The notes beneath the pieces were generated by a model. It was not told where the DNA came from, did no database searches, and was given only the letters and a program-made list of their open reading frames with translations. 64,000 nt of DNA from positions 62,001-126,000 of the forward strand of contig NZ_JAATEO010000001.1 in the NCBI RefSeq assembly GCF_012034245.1, read 5' to 3'. The stretch's first letter is position 1. Each line of letters starts with the position of its first letter. The DNA is from Micromonospora thermarum (GTDB lineage: Bacteria; Actinomycetota; Actinomycetes; Mycobacteriales; Micromonosporaceae). Position numbers and translations under genes: made by a program. This document shows positions 33,508 through 41,268 of the stretch, in pieces.

Positions 33508-34752
33508 TTGTTGGCGGTTCTCGGGTTCGTCGCCACCCTGGCGCTGATCACCGGTCTGATCCACCTCTACCTGTGGAAGCGGCTGGTGCGCGACACCACC
33601 ACGGCGGGCCGCTGGCGGCGGATCGGCTCGATCACGATCCTGGTGCTCGCGCTGCTGGTTCCCGCCACCATGATGGGCACCCGCGCCGGCGCGTACTGGC
33701 TCGCCTGGCCCGGTTACCTCTGGCTGGCGGTCATGTTCTACCTGCTGGTCCTGCTGGCGGCGCTGGAGATCCCGATGCTGGTGGCCCGGCTGGTGCTGCG
33801 CCGCCGGGTCGCCGCCGCGGAACCCACGGCCGCCGCCCCCGAGCCCGCCCTGGTGGGGGCCGCCGGCCCGGCCGACCCGCCGGCCGCCGCGGCGGTCGGG
33901 CAGCCCGACCACGACCCCGCCCGGCGGCTGCTGCTCGCACGCGGGGCGGCCATCTTCGCCGGGCTCACCGCCACCGGCCTGACCGGGTACGGCGTCCGCA
34001 CCGCCCTCGGTCCGCCGCAGCTGGACCGGGTGCGGATCCCCCTGGCGAAGCTTCCCCGCAGCATGGACGGCCTGCGCATCGCCACGGTCTCCGACATCCA
34101 CCTCGGGCCGCTGCGCGGCCGTGCGCACACCGAGCGGATCGTCGCCGCCATCAACCGGCTGGACGCCGACATCGTCGCGGTGGTCGGCGACCTGGTCGAC
34201 GGCACGGTCGCCGAGCTGGGTGAGGCGGCGGCGCCGCTGCGCGGCCTGCGCTCCCGGTACGGCAGCTACTTCGTCACCGGCAACCACGAGTACTACTCCG
34301 GAGTCGAGGAGTGGGTGCCGGAGGTGGACCGCCTCGGCCTGCGGGTCCTGCAGAACCGCCGGGTGGAGATCGCGGCCCGGGGCGGCGTGCTCGACCTGGC
34401 CGGGGTCAACGACGCCGAGGCCGAGGGCACCGGGCTGGCGGGGCCGCCGGACTACGCCGCCGCGCTCGGCGACCGCGACCCGAGCCGCCCGGTGGTGCTC
34501 CTCGCGCACCAGCCGGTCGCGGCGTTCGAGGCCGCGAAGTACGGCGTCGACCTGCAACTGTCCGGCCACACCCACGGCGGCCAGATCGTGCCCTTCAACT
34601 ACCTCGTGCGGCTCCAGCAGCCGGTGGTCTCCGGCCTCGGCGAGGTCGACGGCACGAAGGTCTACGTGACCAACGGCGCCGGGTTCTGGGGTCCCCCGGT
34701 CCGCGTCGGCGCCGAACCGCAGATCACCCTCGTCGAGCTGCGCTCGGCATAG
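33508..34752 (+). CDS. membrane-anchored metallophosphoesterase
   Basis: 414 residues from TTG 33508, chosen because GGGAGG lies 7 nt upstream. Three membrane helices occupy residues 1-100, a fourth lies at about residues 150-165, and the calcineurin-like catalytic domain follows: VSDIHLGP, VVGDLVDG, TGNHEYYSG, LLAHQP and SGHTHGGQIVPF give the metal-binding set DxH, GDxxD, GNHE, H and GHxH. Such proteins (YkuE-like) act at the outer face or cytoplasmic face of the membrane; the natural substrate is not known. It follows moaD by 13 bp but has no evident link with cofactor synthesis. Confidence 0.92.
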   Translation: MLAVLGFVATLALITGLIHLYLWKRLVRDTTTAGRWRRIGSITILVLALLVPATMMGTRAGAYWLAWPGYLWLAVMFYLLVLLAALEIPMLVARLVLRRRVAAAEPTAAAPEPALVGAAGPADPPAAAAVGQPDHDPARRLLLARGAAIFAGLTATGLTGYGVRTALGPPQLDRVRIPLAKLPRSMDGLRIATVSDIHLGPLRGRAHTERIVAAINRLDADIVAVVGDLVDGTVAELGEAAAPLRGLRSRYGSYFVTGNHEYYSGVEEWVPEVDRLGLRVLQNRRVEIAARGGVLDLAGVNDAEAEGTGLAGPPDYAAALGDRDPSRPVVLLAHQPVAAFEAAKYGVDLQLSGHTHGGQIVPFNYLVRLQQPVVSGLGEVDGTKVYVTNGAGFWGPPVRVGAEPQITLVELRSA

Positions 34753-34813
34753 CGCAGCTCACCCCCGAGCGTGGCGGCGGGCGTACGGCGTGGGCGGCGT
34801 GGCAGGATGCGGC

Positions 34814-37800
34814 GTGCCTCCGATCAGCGCCGCACCCCCCGGTGGCCTCCCGCCCTTCGTCGCGGACCTGCACATCCACTCGAAGTACTCGCGCGCGTGC
34901 AGCCGTGACCTCACCCTGCCGAACCTCGGCTGGTGGGCCCGGCGCAAGGGCGTCGCCGTGCTCGGCACCGGTGACTTCACGCACCCGGCCTGGTACGACC
35001 ACCTCCGCGAGACCCTGCACCCGGCCGAGCCCGGTCTCCACCGGCTGAGCCCCGAGGCCGAGCGGGACATCGCGCGCCGGCTGCCGCCGCGGCTCGCCGG
35101 CGAGGCGGAGACCGACCCGGTCCGGTTCATGCTCAGCGTCGAGATCTCCACGATCTACAAGCGGGACGACCGGACGCGCAAGGTGCACCACCTGATCTAC
35201 CTGCCCGACCTGGACGCGGTGGCCCGCTTCAACACCGCGCTCGGGCGGATCGGCAACCTCGGTTCGGACGGCCGGCCGATCCTCGGTCTCGACTCCCGCG
35301 ACCTGCTGGAGATCACGCTGGAGGCGAGCCCGGACGGGTACCTGGTGCCGGCGCACATCTGGACGCCGTGGTTCTCCGCGCTCGGGTCCAAGTCCGGCTT
35401 CGACGCCATCGCCGACTGCTACGCCGACCTGGCCGAGCACATCTTCGCGGTGGAGACGGGGCTCTCCTCCGACCCGGAGATGAACTGGCGGGTCGGCAGC
35501 CTCGACCGCTACCAGCTCGTGTCGAACTCCGACGCGCACTCCCCGCCAGCGCTCGCCCGGGAGGCGACGGTGTTCACCTCCGGCCGGGACTACTTCGCCA
35601 TCCGGGAGGCGCTGCGGACCGGTGACGGGCTGGCCGGGACGATCGAGTTCTTCCCGGAAGAGGGGAAGTACCACGCGGACGGTCACCGGCTCTGCGGTGT
35701 CAACTGGGCGCCGGAGCGGACCCGGGCGGCCGGCGGGCGCTGCCCGGAGTGCGGCAGGCCGCTGACCGTCGGCGTCCTCAGCCGGGTCGAGGAACTGGCC
35801 GACCGGCCCGAGGGGCACCGGCCGGCCCACGCCCGCGACGTCACCCACCTGGTGCCGCTGGCCGAGATCCTCGGCGAGATCAACAAGGTGGGCGCCCGGT
35901 CGAAGAAGGTCGAGGGCAAGCTCAACGACCTGATCGCCGCGCTCGGCCCGGAGCTGGAGATCCTCACCCGTACGCCGCTGGACGAGATCGGCCGGGTCGG
36001 CGGCGAACTGCTCGCCGAGGGGATCGGCCGGCTGCGCCGCGGCGACGTCCGCCGCGTGCCGGGCTACGACGGCGAGTACGGCGTCATCACCCTCTTCGAC
36101 CCGGCCGAGTTGGGCACCGGCGGGAAGCCGGCGGCGCAGGAGACGCTGTTCGACGTACCCGTGCCGGCACAGCGCCGGCCGGTGGAGCCGGCACCGAAGC
36201 CGAAGGCCAAGCGCCCGGCGGCGAAGCCGGAGCCGAAGCGCGCGGCGCCGCCCCCGCCCCCGATCGCGCCGCCGCCGTCACCGCACGAACCGTTCGAGCC
36301 GATGCTGTCGGGCATGGAGGAGGTCGGCACCGGCCTGCTCGACCGGCTGGACGCGATGCAGCGGGTCGCCGCCTCCGCGCCGGGCGGGCCGCTGCTGATC
36401 GTCGCCGGCCCGGGGACCGGCAAGACCCGTACCCTGACCCACCGGATCGCGTACCTGTGCGCGGAGCTGAACGTCTTCCCGGAGCACTGCCTGGCGATCA
36501 CGTTCACCCGGCGGGCCGCCGAGGAGCTGCGGCACCGCCTGGACGGGCTGCTCGGGCCGGTCGCCGAGGACGTCACCGTCGGCACGTTCCACTCGGTGGG
36601 CCTCCAGATCCTGCGGGAGAACGCCGGGGCCGCCGGGCTGCCGGCGGACTTCCGCATCGCCGACGACGCGGACCGGGCGGCGGCCCGGGTGGAGGCCGGC
36701 GACGACCGCGACGCGTACGTGGCGGTGCTGCGCAAGCAGGACCTGGTCGACCTCGACGAGCTGCTCACCCTCCCGCTGGCGCTGCTGCGGGCCGACCGGA
36801 AGTTGGCACAGGCGTACCGGGACCGGTGGCGGTGGATCTTCGTCGACGAGTACCAGGACGTCGACGAGGTGCAGTACGAGCTGCTGCGGCTGCTCAGCCC
36901 CGCCGACGGCAACCTCTGCGCGATCGGCGACCCGGACCAGGCCATCTACTCCTTCCGGGGCGCCGACGTCGGCTACTTCCTGCGCTTCTCGCAGGACTTC
37001 ACCGATGCCCGGCTGGTGCGGCTGAACCGCAACTACCGCTCGTCGGCCCCGATCCTGGCCGCCGCGGTGCAGGCGATCGCACCGTCGTCGCTGGTCCGGG
37101 GCCGCCGGCTGGACCCGGCCCGGCTCGACCCGGAGGCGCCGCTGGTCGGCCGGTACGCCGCCGGCTCCGTCGCCGACGAGGCCGACTTCGTCGTCCGTAC
37201 GGTCGACGAGCTGGTTGGCGGGCTCTCGCACCGCTCGCTGGACTCGGGGCGGATCGACGGGCGGTCGACCACGCTGTCGTTCTCCGACATCGCGGTGCTC
37301 TACCGCACCGACTCCCAGGCGGCGCCGATCGTGGACGCGCTGGCGCGGGCGAACATCCCGGTGCAGAAGCGCTCGCACGACCGGCTGCGCGACCGGCCCG
37401 GAGTGGCCGCCATCGCCCGCGAGCTGCGGCACGCCGGCGGCCTCGCGGGTGGCCTGCCGGCCCGGGTACGCCTCGCCGGCCAGGTGGTCGCGGAGCGCTT
37501 CGCCACGCCCACCCTCGACGGCTCGGGCGCGGTCCGGCCGGAGGACGTGCGGGTGGCGGTCGACCTGCTCACGCCGCTGGCCCGGCGCTGCGGCGACGAC
37601 CTGGAGCTGTTCCTGTCCCAGCTCGTCACCGGCGCGGAGGTGGACGCCCTCGACCCGCGCGCCGAGGCGGTCACCCTGCTCACCCTGCACGCCGCCAAGG
37701 GGCTGGAGTTCCCGGTGGTCTTCCTGGTCGGCGCCGAGGACGGGTTGCTACCGCTGCGCTGGCCCGGATCGGAGCCGGACGAGGACGCGGTCGCCGAGGA

Positions 37801-37999
37801 GCGGCGGCTCTTCTTCGTCGGCCTGACCCGGGCGCAGGACCGTCTCTACGTCAGCCACGCCGCCCGCCGCATCCGACAGGGGGCGGAACGGGACTGCCGC
37901 CCGACCCCGTTCCTGGACACGATCGACCCCGGCCTGTTCGAGCGCCTCGGCGAGTCCGAACCCCGCCGCCCGAAGGACCGCCAACTCCGCCTGATCTGA
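34814..37999 (+). CDS. EndoQ-like PHP endonuclease fused to UvrD-type helicase
   Basis: 1061 residues. The N-terminal half (about 1-430) is an EndoQ/PHP nuclease: FVADLHIHSKYSRACSRDL, VLGTGDFTHP, the His/Glu metal-binding positions in VPAHIWTPWFS and VETGLSSDPEMN, SNSDAHS, and a Cys pair in RCPECGRP. EndoQ cuts 5' of deaminated bases and other lesions. A Pro/Lys/Ala-rich linker (about 450-510) leads to a superfamily 1 helicase: Walker A AGPGTGKT (about 530), AITFTRRAAEELRHR, VDEYQDVDE, GDPDQAIYSFRGAD, LNRNYRSS, TLHAAKGLEFPVV and LTRAQDRLYV. A chain joining lesion incision to unwinding suggests one repair machine. The start GTG 34814 has CAGGAT 5 nt upstream. Confidence 0.92.
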   Translation: MPPISAAPPGGLPPFVADLHIHSKYSRACSRDLTLPNLGWWARRKGVAVLGTGDFTHPAWYDHLRETLHPAEPGLHRLSPEAERDIARRLPPRLAGEAETDPVRFMLSVEISTIYKRDDRTRKVHHLIYLPDLDAVARFNTALGRIGNLGSDGRPILGLDSRDLLEITLEASPDGYLVPAHIWTPWFSALGSKSGFDAIADCYADLAEHIFAVETGLSSDPEMNWRVGSLDRYQLVSNSDAHSPPALAREATVFTSGRDYFAIREALRTGDGLAGTIEFFPEEGKYHADGHRLCGVNWAPERTRAAGGRCPECGRPLTVGVLSRVEELADRPEGHRPAHARDVTHLVPLAEILGEINKVGARSKKVEGKLNDLIAALGPELEILTRTPLDEIGRVGGELLAEGIGRLRRGDVRRVPGYDGEYGVITLFDPAELGTGGKPAAQETLFDVPVPAQRRPVEPAPKPKAKRPAAKPEPKRAAPPPPPIAPPPSPHEPFEPMLSGMEEVGTGLLDRLDAMQRVAASAPGGPLLIVAGPGTGKTRTLTHRIAYLCAELNVFPEHCLAITFTRRAAEELRHRLDGLLGPVAEDVTVGTFHSVGLQILRENAGAAGLPADFRIADDADRAAARVEAGDDRDAYVAVLRKQDLVDLDELLTLPLALLRADRKLAQAYRDRWRWIFVDEYQDVDEVQYELLRLLSPADGNLCAIGDPDQAIYSFRGADVGYFLRFSQDFTDARLVRLNRNYRSSAPILAAAVQAIAPSSLVRGRRLDPARLDPEAPLVGRYAAGSVADEADFVVRTVDELVGGLSHRSLDSGRIDGRSTTLSFSDIAVLYRTDSQAAPIVDALARANIPVQKRSHDRLRDRPGVAAIARELRHAGGLAGGLPARVRLAGQVVAERFATPTLDGSGAVRPEDVRVAVDLLTPLARRCGDDLELFLSQLVTGAEVDALDPRAEAVTLLTLHAAKGLEFPVVFLVGAEDGLLPLRWPGSEPDEDAVAEERRLFFVGLTRAQDRLYVSHAARRIRQGAERDCRPTPFLDTIDPGLFERLGESEPRRPKDRQLRLI

Positions 38000-38009
38000 C
38001 GAGGATCTC

Positions 38010-38082
38010 CGCGATCTTGCACTTTCGGCCCGCGGAACGCACCTTGTGCGGCCTTTGCCGGGGCACAAAGTGCAAGATCGCG
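38010..38082. repeat. 73-bp palindromic element with GCACTTT arms
   Basis: Perfect 16-bp terminal arms (38010-38025 and 38067-38082; CGCGATCTTGCACTTT and complement) flank an imperfect GC-rich stem (CCGCGG, GTGCGG). It lies between the convergent helicase and EamA genes. It shares GCACTTTC with the element at 13872-13932 and could belong to a mobile or regulatory intergenic repeat family, or act as a two-way terminator. Confidence 0.75.
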
Positions 38083-38089
38083 GGGTGGG

Positions 38090-39064
38090 TCAGCGGCGGG
38101 TTGGGCGTTCCGTGGTCACCACCAGGGCCACGCCGGCGACGATTACCGCGCCGCCCAGCAGGACCTGGGGGGTTACCGGTTCCGCCACCAGCAGCGCGCC
38201 GAGCGCCACCGCGACCACCGGGTTGACGTACGCGTAGGTGCTGACCAGCGAGATCGGGGCGTGGTGCAGCAGCCACACGTACGCGGTGAAGGCCACCAGC
38301 GAGCCGAACACCATCAGGTACGCCAGCGCCCACCACGACCGGGCGGTGACCGCGCCCGGATCGAAGCCGCGCAGCTCACCGCGCCCGGCCGCGAGCACGG
38401 CGAGCACCGCCGCCCCGGCGAACATCTCGTACACCGTGGCGACGAACGGGTCGGCTGGCATCGACAGCCGGCCGGACAGGAACGAGCCCACCGACCAGCT
38501 CGTCGCCGCCGCGACCACGGTCAACGCGCCGACCAGCGGCACCGCGCCCACGCCGCCGGTCGGCAGCACCAGCAGGACCAGACCGACGAAGCCCACCGTC
38601 ACCCCGCCGAGCGTGGCCAGCCCCGGCCGGTCGCCGGTGACGGAACGCAGCAGCACCACCAGCAGGGGCACGGTGGCCACGAGCAGCGCGGCGATCCCCG
38701 ACGGCACCGCCACGCCCGGCGGGCCCGACTCGGCGAGCACCACGAGCCCGTTGCCGCCGGCCAGCAGGAGCACCCCGACCAGCGCGGCGGAGCGGAGCTG
38801 ACGCCAATCGACCCGCAGCGCACCGGGACCGCGGCGCAGCCGCAGCACGACCGCGAGGACCAGGCCGGCGGTCGCGAACCGGAGCGCCGCCGAGGCCAGG
38901 GGCGGCAGCGACTCCACGGTGATCCGGATGCCCAGATAGGTCGAGCCCCAGAGGACGTACACCAGCAGCAGTGCCGTCCAGACGAGCGCGGGTGCCGTGC
39001 CGGGCCCGCCGGAAACGGCGGCCGGGCCGGTGGTCGGTGTCGCACTTGGCGGAGATGAGGTCAT
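38090..39064 (-). CDS. EamA/DMT-family transporter
   Basis: 324 residues with ten predicted membrane helices in two five-helix repeats, the EamA layout. Examples are VWTALLLVYVLWGSTYLGIRI, VGVLLLAGGNGLVVLAES, ALTVVAAATSWSVGSFLSG, AYVWLLHHAPISLVSTYAYVNPVVAVALGALLVAEP and the final helix LLGGAVIVAGVALVVT. Family members export amino acids or metabolites; the substrate here is not deducible. TAGCGT 9 nt upstream is a possible -10 box. The N-terminus has a 25-residue low-complexity head. Confidence 0.9.
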   Translation of the reverse strand: MTSSPPSATPTTGPAAVSGGPGTAPALVWTALLLVYVLWGSTYLGIRITVESLPPLASAALRFATAGLVLAVVLRLRRGPGALRVDWRQLRSAALVGVLLLAGGNGLVVLAESGPPGVAVPSGIAALLVATVPLLVVLLRSVTGDRPGLATLGGVTVGFVGLVLLVLPTGGVGAVPLVGALTVVAAATSWSVGSFLSGRLSMPADPFVATVYEMFAGAAVLAVLAAGRGELRGFDPGAVTARSWWALAYLMVFGSLVAFTAYVWLLHHAPISLVSTYAYVNPVVAVALGALLVAEPVTPQVLLGGAVIVAGVALVVTTERPTRR

Positions 39065-39145
39065 CGCTCCGCCACGCTACGGTGGCGGGGATGTCGGCGT
39101 CCCGCAGAGGTGGCCGGCCTCTCACCACCCGTGCAGGAGGCGCGC

Positions 39146-39913
39146 ATGGCGAACTACGGACCACCGGACGGCACCGCCGGCGAGCCGTGGCGGGGCCGGC
39201 GCGCCGAGGACGCGTACGGGCCGCCGGAGCACGGCTGGCGCGACCCGTATCCGCCGGGCCCGACCCCCGGCACCTACCCCTCCGGGTACGGCAGCCCGCC
39301 GCGTCACGACGACGTACCGCACGCCGGGTACGGCCCGCAGGGGTACGGCGGGGAGCCGTACCGCCCGGCGTACGCGCCCTGGTCCCCGCCCGCCGACGGA
39401 CGGTCCGCGCACTCGGGCGACCCCGGCGGCCCGGCCGGTGACCCGGCTTCCCCCTCCCGGCCGTCCCGTCGCAGGGGCCCGCTGATCGCGGTGCTCGCCG
39501 CCGTCCTTCTGCTGGTGCTGGGCGGCGGGGCGACCGTACTCTACCTGCTCGGCCAGGGCGACCCCACGCCACCGGCGGCGTCTCCGACGGCTGCGGCGGC
39601 CCCCGGATCGGCCGGGCCCGACCAGGCGAGCCCGGCGCCGAGCGTCGCGGCCCCCGAGTCCTCGGCCGACCCCCGTTTCGTGAAGGTCGGTCAGTGCGTC
39701 CGCAACGACGGGCCGGCCGGCGGGAAACCCAAGCTGCTGATCAGCGAGTGCGCCACGAGGACGTACGAGGTGCTGCACCGCGTCGACGGCCCGACCACCG
39801 GTGAGAAGGACGCGGCGGCGAAGTGCGCGAAGGTCGACAACTACACCAACTGGTACTTCTTCGACAGCGAACTGGACACCCTGGACTTCGTGCTCTGCCT
39901 GAAGCAGCGCTGA
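39146..39913 (+). CDS. LppU-like membrane protein, paralogue 1
   Basis: 255 residues from ATG 39146 with GGAGG. A long Gly/Pro/Tyr-rich N-terminal part (repeats of YGPPEHG, PGPTPG and GYGPQGYG) ends in PSRRRGP and a membrane helix (LIAVLAAVLLLVLGGGATVLYLL). After a Pro/Ala-rich linker the extracellular domain (about residues 180-255) has four cysteines (VGQCVRNDG, ISECATR, AAKCAKV, VLCLKQR). The same domain ends the next protein. The LppU-type label rests on this layout; the function is unknown. Confidence 0.72.
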   Translation: MANYGPPDGTAGEPWRGRRAEDAYGPPEHGWRDPYPPGPTPGTYPSGYGSPPRHDDVPHAGYGPQGYGGEPYRPAYAPWSPPADGRSAHSGDPGGPAGDPASPSRPSRRRGPLIAVLAAVLLLVLGGGATVLYLLGQGDPTPPAASPTAAAAPGSAGPDQASPAPSVAAPESSADPRFVKVGQCVRNDGPAGGKPKLLISECATRTYEVLHRVDGPTTGEKDAAAKCAKVDNYTNWYFFDSELDTLDFVLCLKQR

Positions 39914-39938
39914 GCCACCGCACCCCTCGGGAAGAGTG

Positions 39939-41117
39939 ATGACCACGTACGGATCAGCCGGCCCGCCGGACGACGAGACCCCGCGCCAGCCCGGCCCACC
40001 GGACGGGTCGTCGCAGCCCGCCGGCACGCCGGAGCCGCCGACCGTTCCCCGGTGGGACTCGCCGACGTCCGACGCCGACCCGACCGTCTCGCAGTGGGCC
40101 AGACCGCCGGCCGGCGACGAGCCCACCGTCCGCCAGCCCGGCCAGTCCGGTGACGAGCCCACGGTCCACCAGCCGGCCCAGCCGGGCGGTGAGCCCACGG
40201 TCCACCAGCCCGGCCAGCCGGGCACCGACCCGACGCTGCCGGCGTGGGGCCGGCCGCCGGCCGGCGCCGAGCCGACCCTGCCGCAGTGGGGCGCGCCGCC
40301 GAGCGGCGGCCCGGCCCCGTCGGCTCCGGCGTGGGGCCAGCAGCCGCCGACCCCCGGCGCGGGCCCCGTCCCGCCGGCCGGCAGCAACCCGCCGCCTCCG
40401 ACCTCCGGCTCCGGGTTCCCGCCGCCACCCCCCTCCGGCTCGGGTTTCCCCCCGCCTCCGACGTCCGGCGCCGGCTACCCGCCGCCCCCCACGTCCGGTG
40501 CCGGTTACCCGCCGCCGGCCGCCGGCTCCAGGTTCCCGCCGCCCGGTCCGTACCCGCCGTCCGGTCCGACGCCCGGCGGCTTCCCCTCCGCGGGTTCCCC
40601 GACCGGCCCGGTCCAGCCGGGCGCGGTGCCCGCGGCCGGCGGGCCGTGGGGCGCGCCCGGGGGGTATCCGATGCCCCCGGTGCCCGGGAAGAAGCGCGGC
40701 GGCCGGATCGCGCTGATCATCGGGCTGGTCGTGCTGCTCCTGCTCTGCCCCTGTCTCGGCCTGGCCGGCTGGGCGGTCTGGCAGGTCGCCGACGAGGAGG
40801 CCTCGGTCGCACCCCCCGCGCCGACCGCTCCGGCGGCCCCGACCCGGGATCCGCTGCCGACCGGTGAGCCGACCCCCACCGAGGACGAGGGCGACGACTT
40901 CGCCAAGGGCGACTGCGTGGTCAACGACGGCACCGACGACGACGCCGAGCTGCGCAAGGTGCCGTGCGGCCCGAACACGTACGAGGTGCTGCTGCGCATC
41001 CCCGCCACGACCGACGGGGACCGCTGCGAGATCCTGGCGCCGCAGGCCACCGCCAACTACGTCCACGACAACTCGGTGAACCTGCTCGACTACGTGCTCT
41101 GCCTGAAGGAACGCTGA
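39939..41117 (+). CDS. LppU-like membrane protein, paralogue 2 with Pro-rich repeats
   Basis: 392 residues. The N-terminal 240 residues are a proline-rich cytoplasmic region with degenerate tandem repeats: EPTVHQPGQPG-like units (about residues 45-110), then PTSGSGFPPPP-like units (about residues 140-190). A membrane helix (IALIIGLVVLLLLCPCLGLAGWAVW) and a linker precede a domain with cysteines (KGDCVVNDG, RKVPCGPN, GDRCEIL, DYVLCLKER) that matches the end of the upstream protein. The two genes are 25 bp apart and probably cotranscribed. The Pro-rich part could recruit cytoplasmic partners. Confidence 0.72.
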   Translation: MTTYGSAGPPDDETPRQPGPPDGSSQPAGTPEPPTVPRWDSPTSDADPTVSQWARPPAGDEPTVRQPGQSGDEPTVHQPAQPGGEPTVHQPGQPGTDPTLPAWGRPPAGAEPTLPQWGAPPSGGPAPSAPAWGQQPPTPGAGPVPPAGSNPPPPTSGSGFPPPPPSGSGFPPPPTSGAGYPPPPTSGAGYPPPAAGSRFPPPGPYPPSGPTPGGFPSAGSPTGPVQPGAVPAAGGPWGAPGGYPMPPVPGKKRGGRIALIIGLVVLLLLCPCLGLAGWAVWQVADEEASVAPPAPTAPAAPTRDPLPTGEPTPTEDEGDDFAKGDCVVNDGTDDDAELRKVPCGPNTYEVLLRIPATTDGDRCEILAPQATANYVHDNSVNLLDYVLCLKER

Positions 41118-41121
41118 TTGC

Positions 41122-41167
41122 CAAAACTAGGGCTGTCTAGCGTGGACGCTAGACAGCCCTAGTTTTG
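41122..41167. terminator. 22-bp perfect hairpin containing GTCTAGC-N6-GCTAGAC
   Basis: A perfect inverted repeat with 22-bp arms (41122-41143, 41146-41167) and a 2-bp loop follows the second LppU-like gene and ends in TTTT, so it can act as a terminator. Its centre holds GTCTAGC-gtggac-GCTAGAC (41135-41154), the same arms as the operator at 41229-41248. Confidence 0.75.
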
Positions 41168-41228
41168 TGTCGAGACCCGGCGAGGCCCGGCCACCCCTCC
41201 CGACACGCCGGTAGCCCCATCTACGGAT

Positions 41229-41248
41229 GTCTAGCCCCGTCGCTAGAC
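41229..41248. promoter_or_regulatory. operator candidate GTCTAGC-N6-GCTAGAC
   Basis: 7-bp arms with a 6-bp spacer end 7 bp before the TACTCT -10 element of the ATPase gene, so the site overlaps the -35 position, where a repressor would block the polymerase. The identical arms recur in the upstream hairpin, 94 bp away. CTAG is rare in such GC-rich DNA. Confidence 0.6.
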
Positions 41249-41255
41249 GGCCCGA

Positions 41256-41261
41256 TACTCT
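41256..41261 (+). promoter_or_regulatory. -10 element TACTCT
   Basis: TACTCT ends 7 nt before GTG 41269. It selects this start over the GTG/ATG sites further up in the same open frame. Confidence 0.6.
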
Positions 41262-41268
41262 CCGATGC

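Noticed and set aside
33494..33508. moaD and metallophosphoesterase as one pathway operon
   Set aside because: They are close, but the phosphoesterase has its own ribosome binding site and no known part in cofactor synthesis.
36278..37690. 470-codon minus-strand frame antisense to the helicase half of the fusion
   Set aside because: Shadow of GC-rich codons; no motif, while the + strand carries all SF1 helicase motifs.
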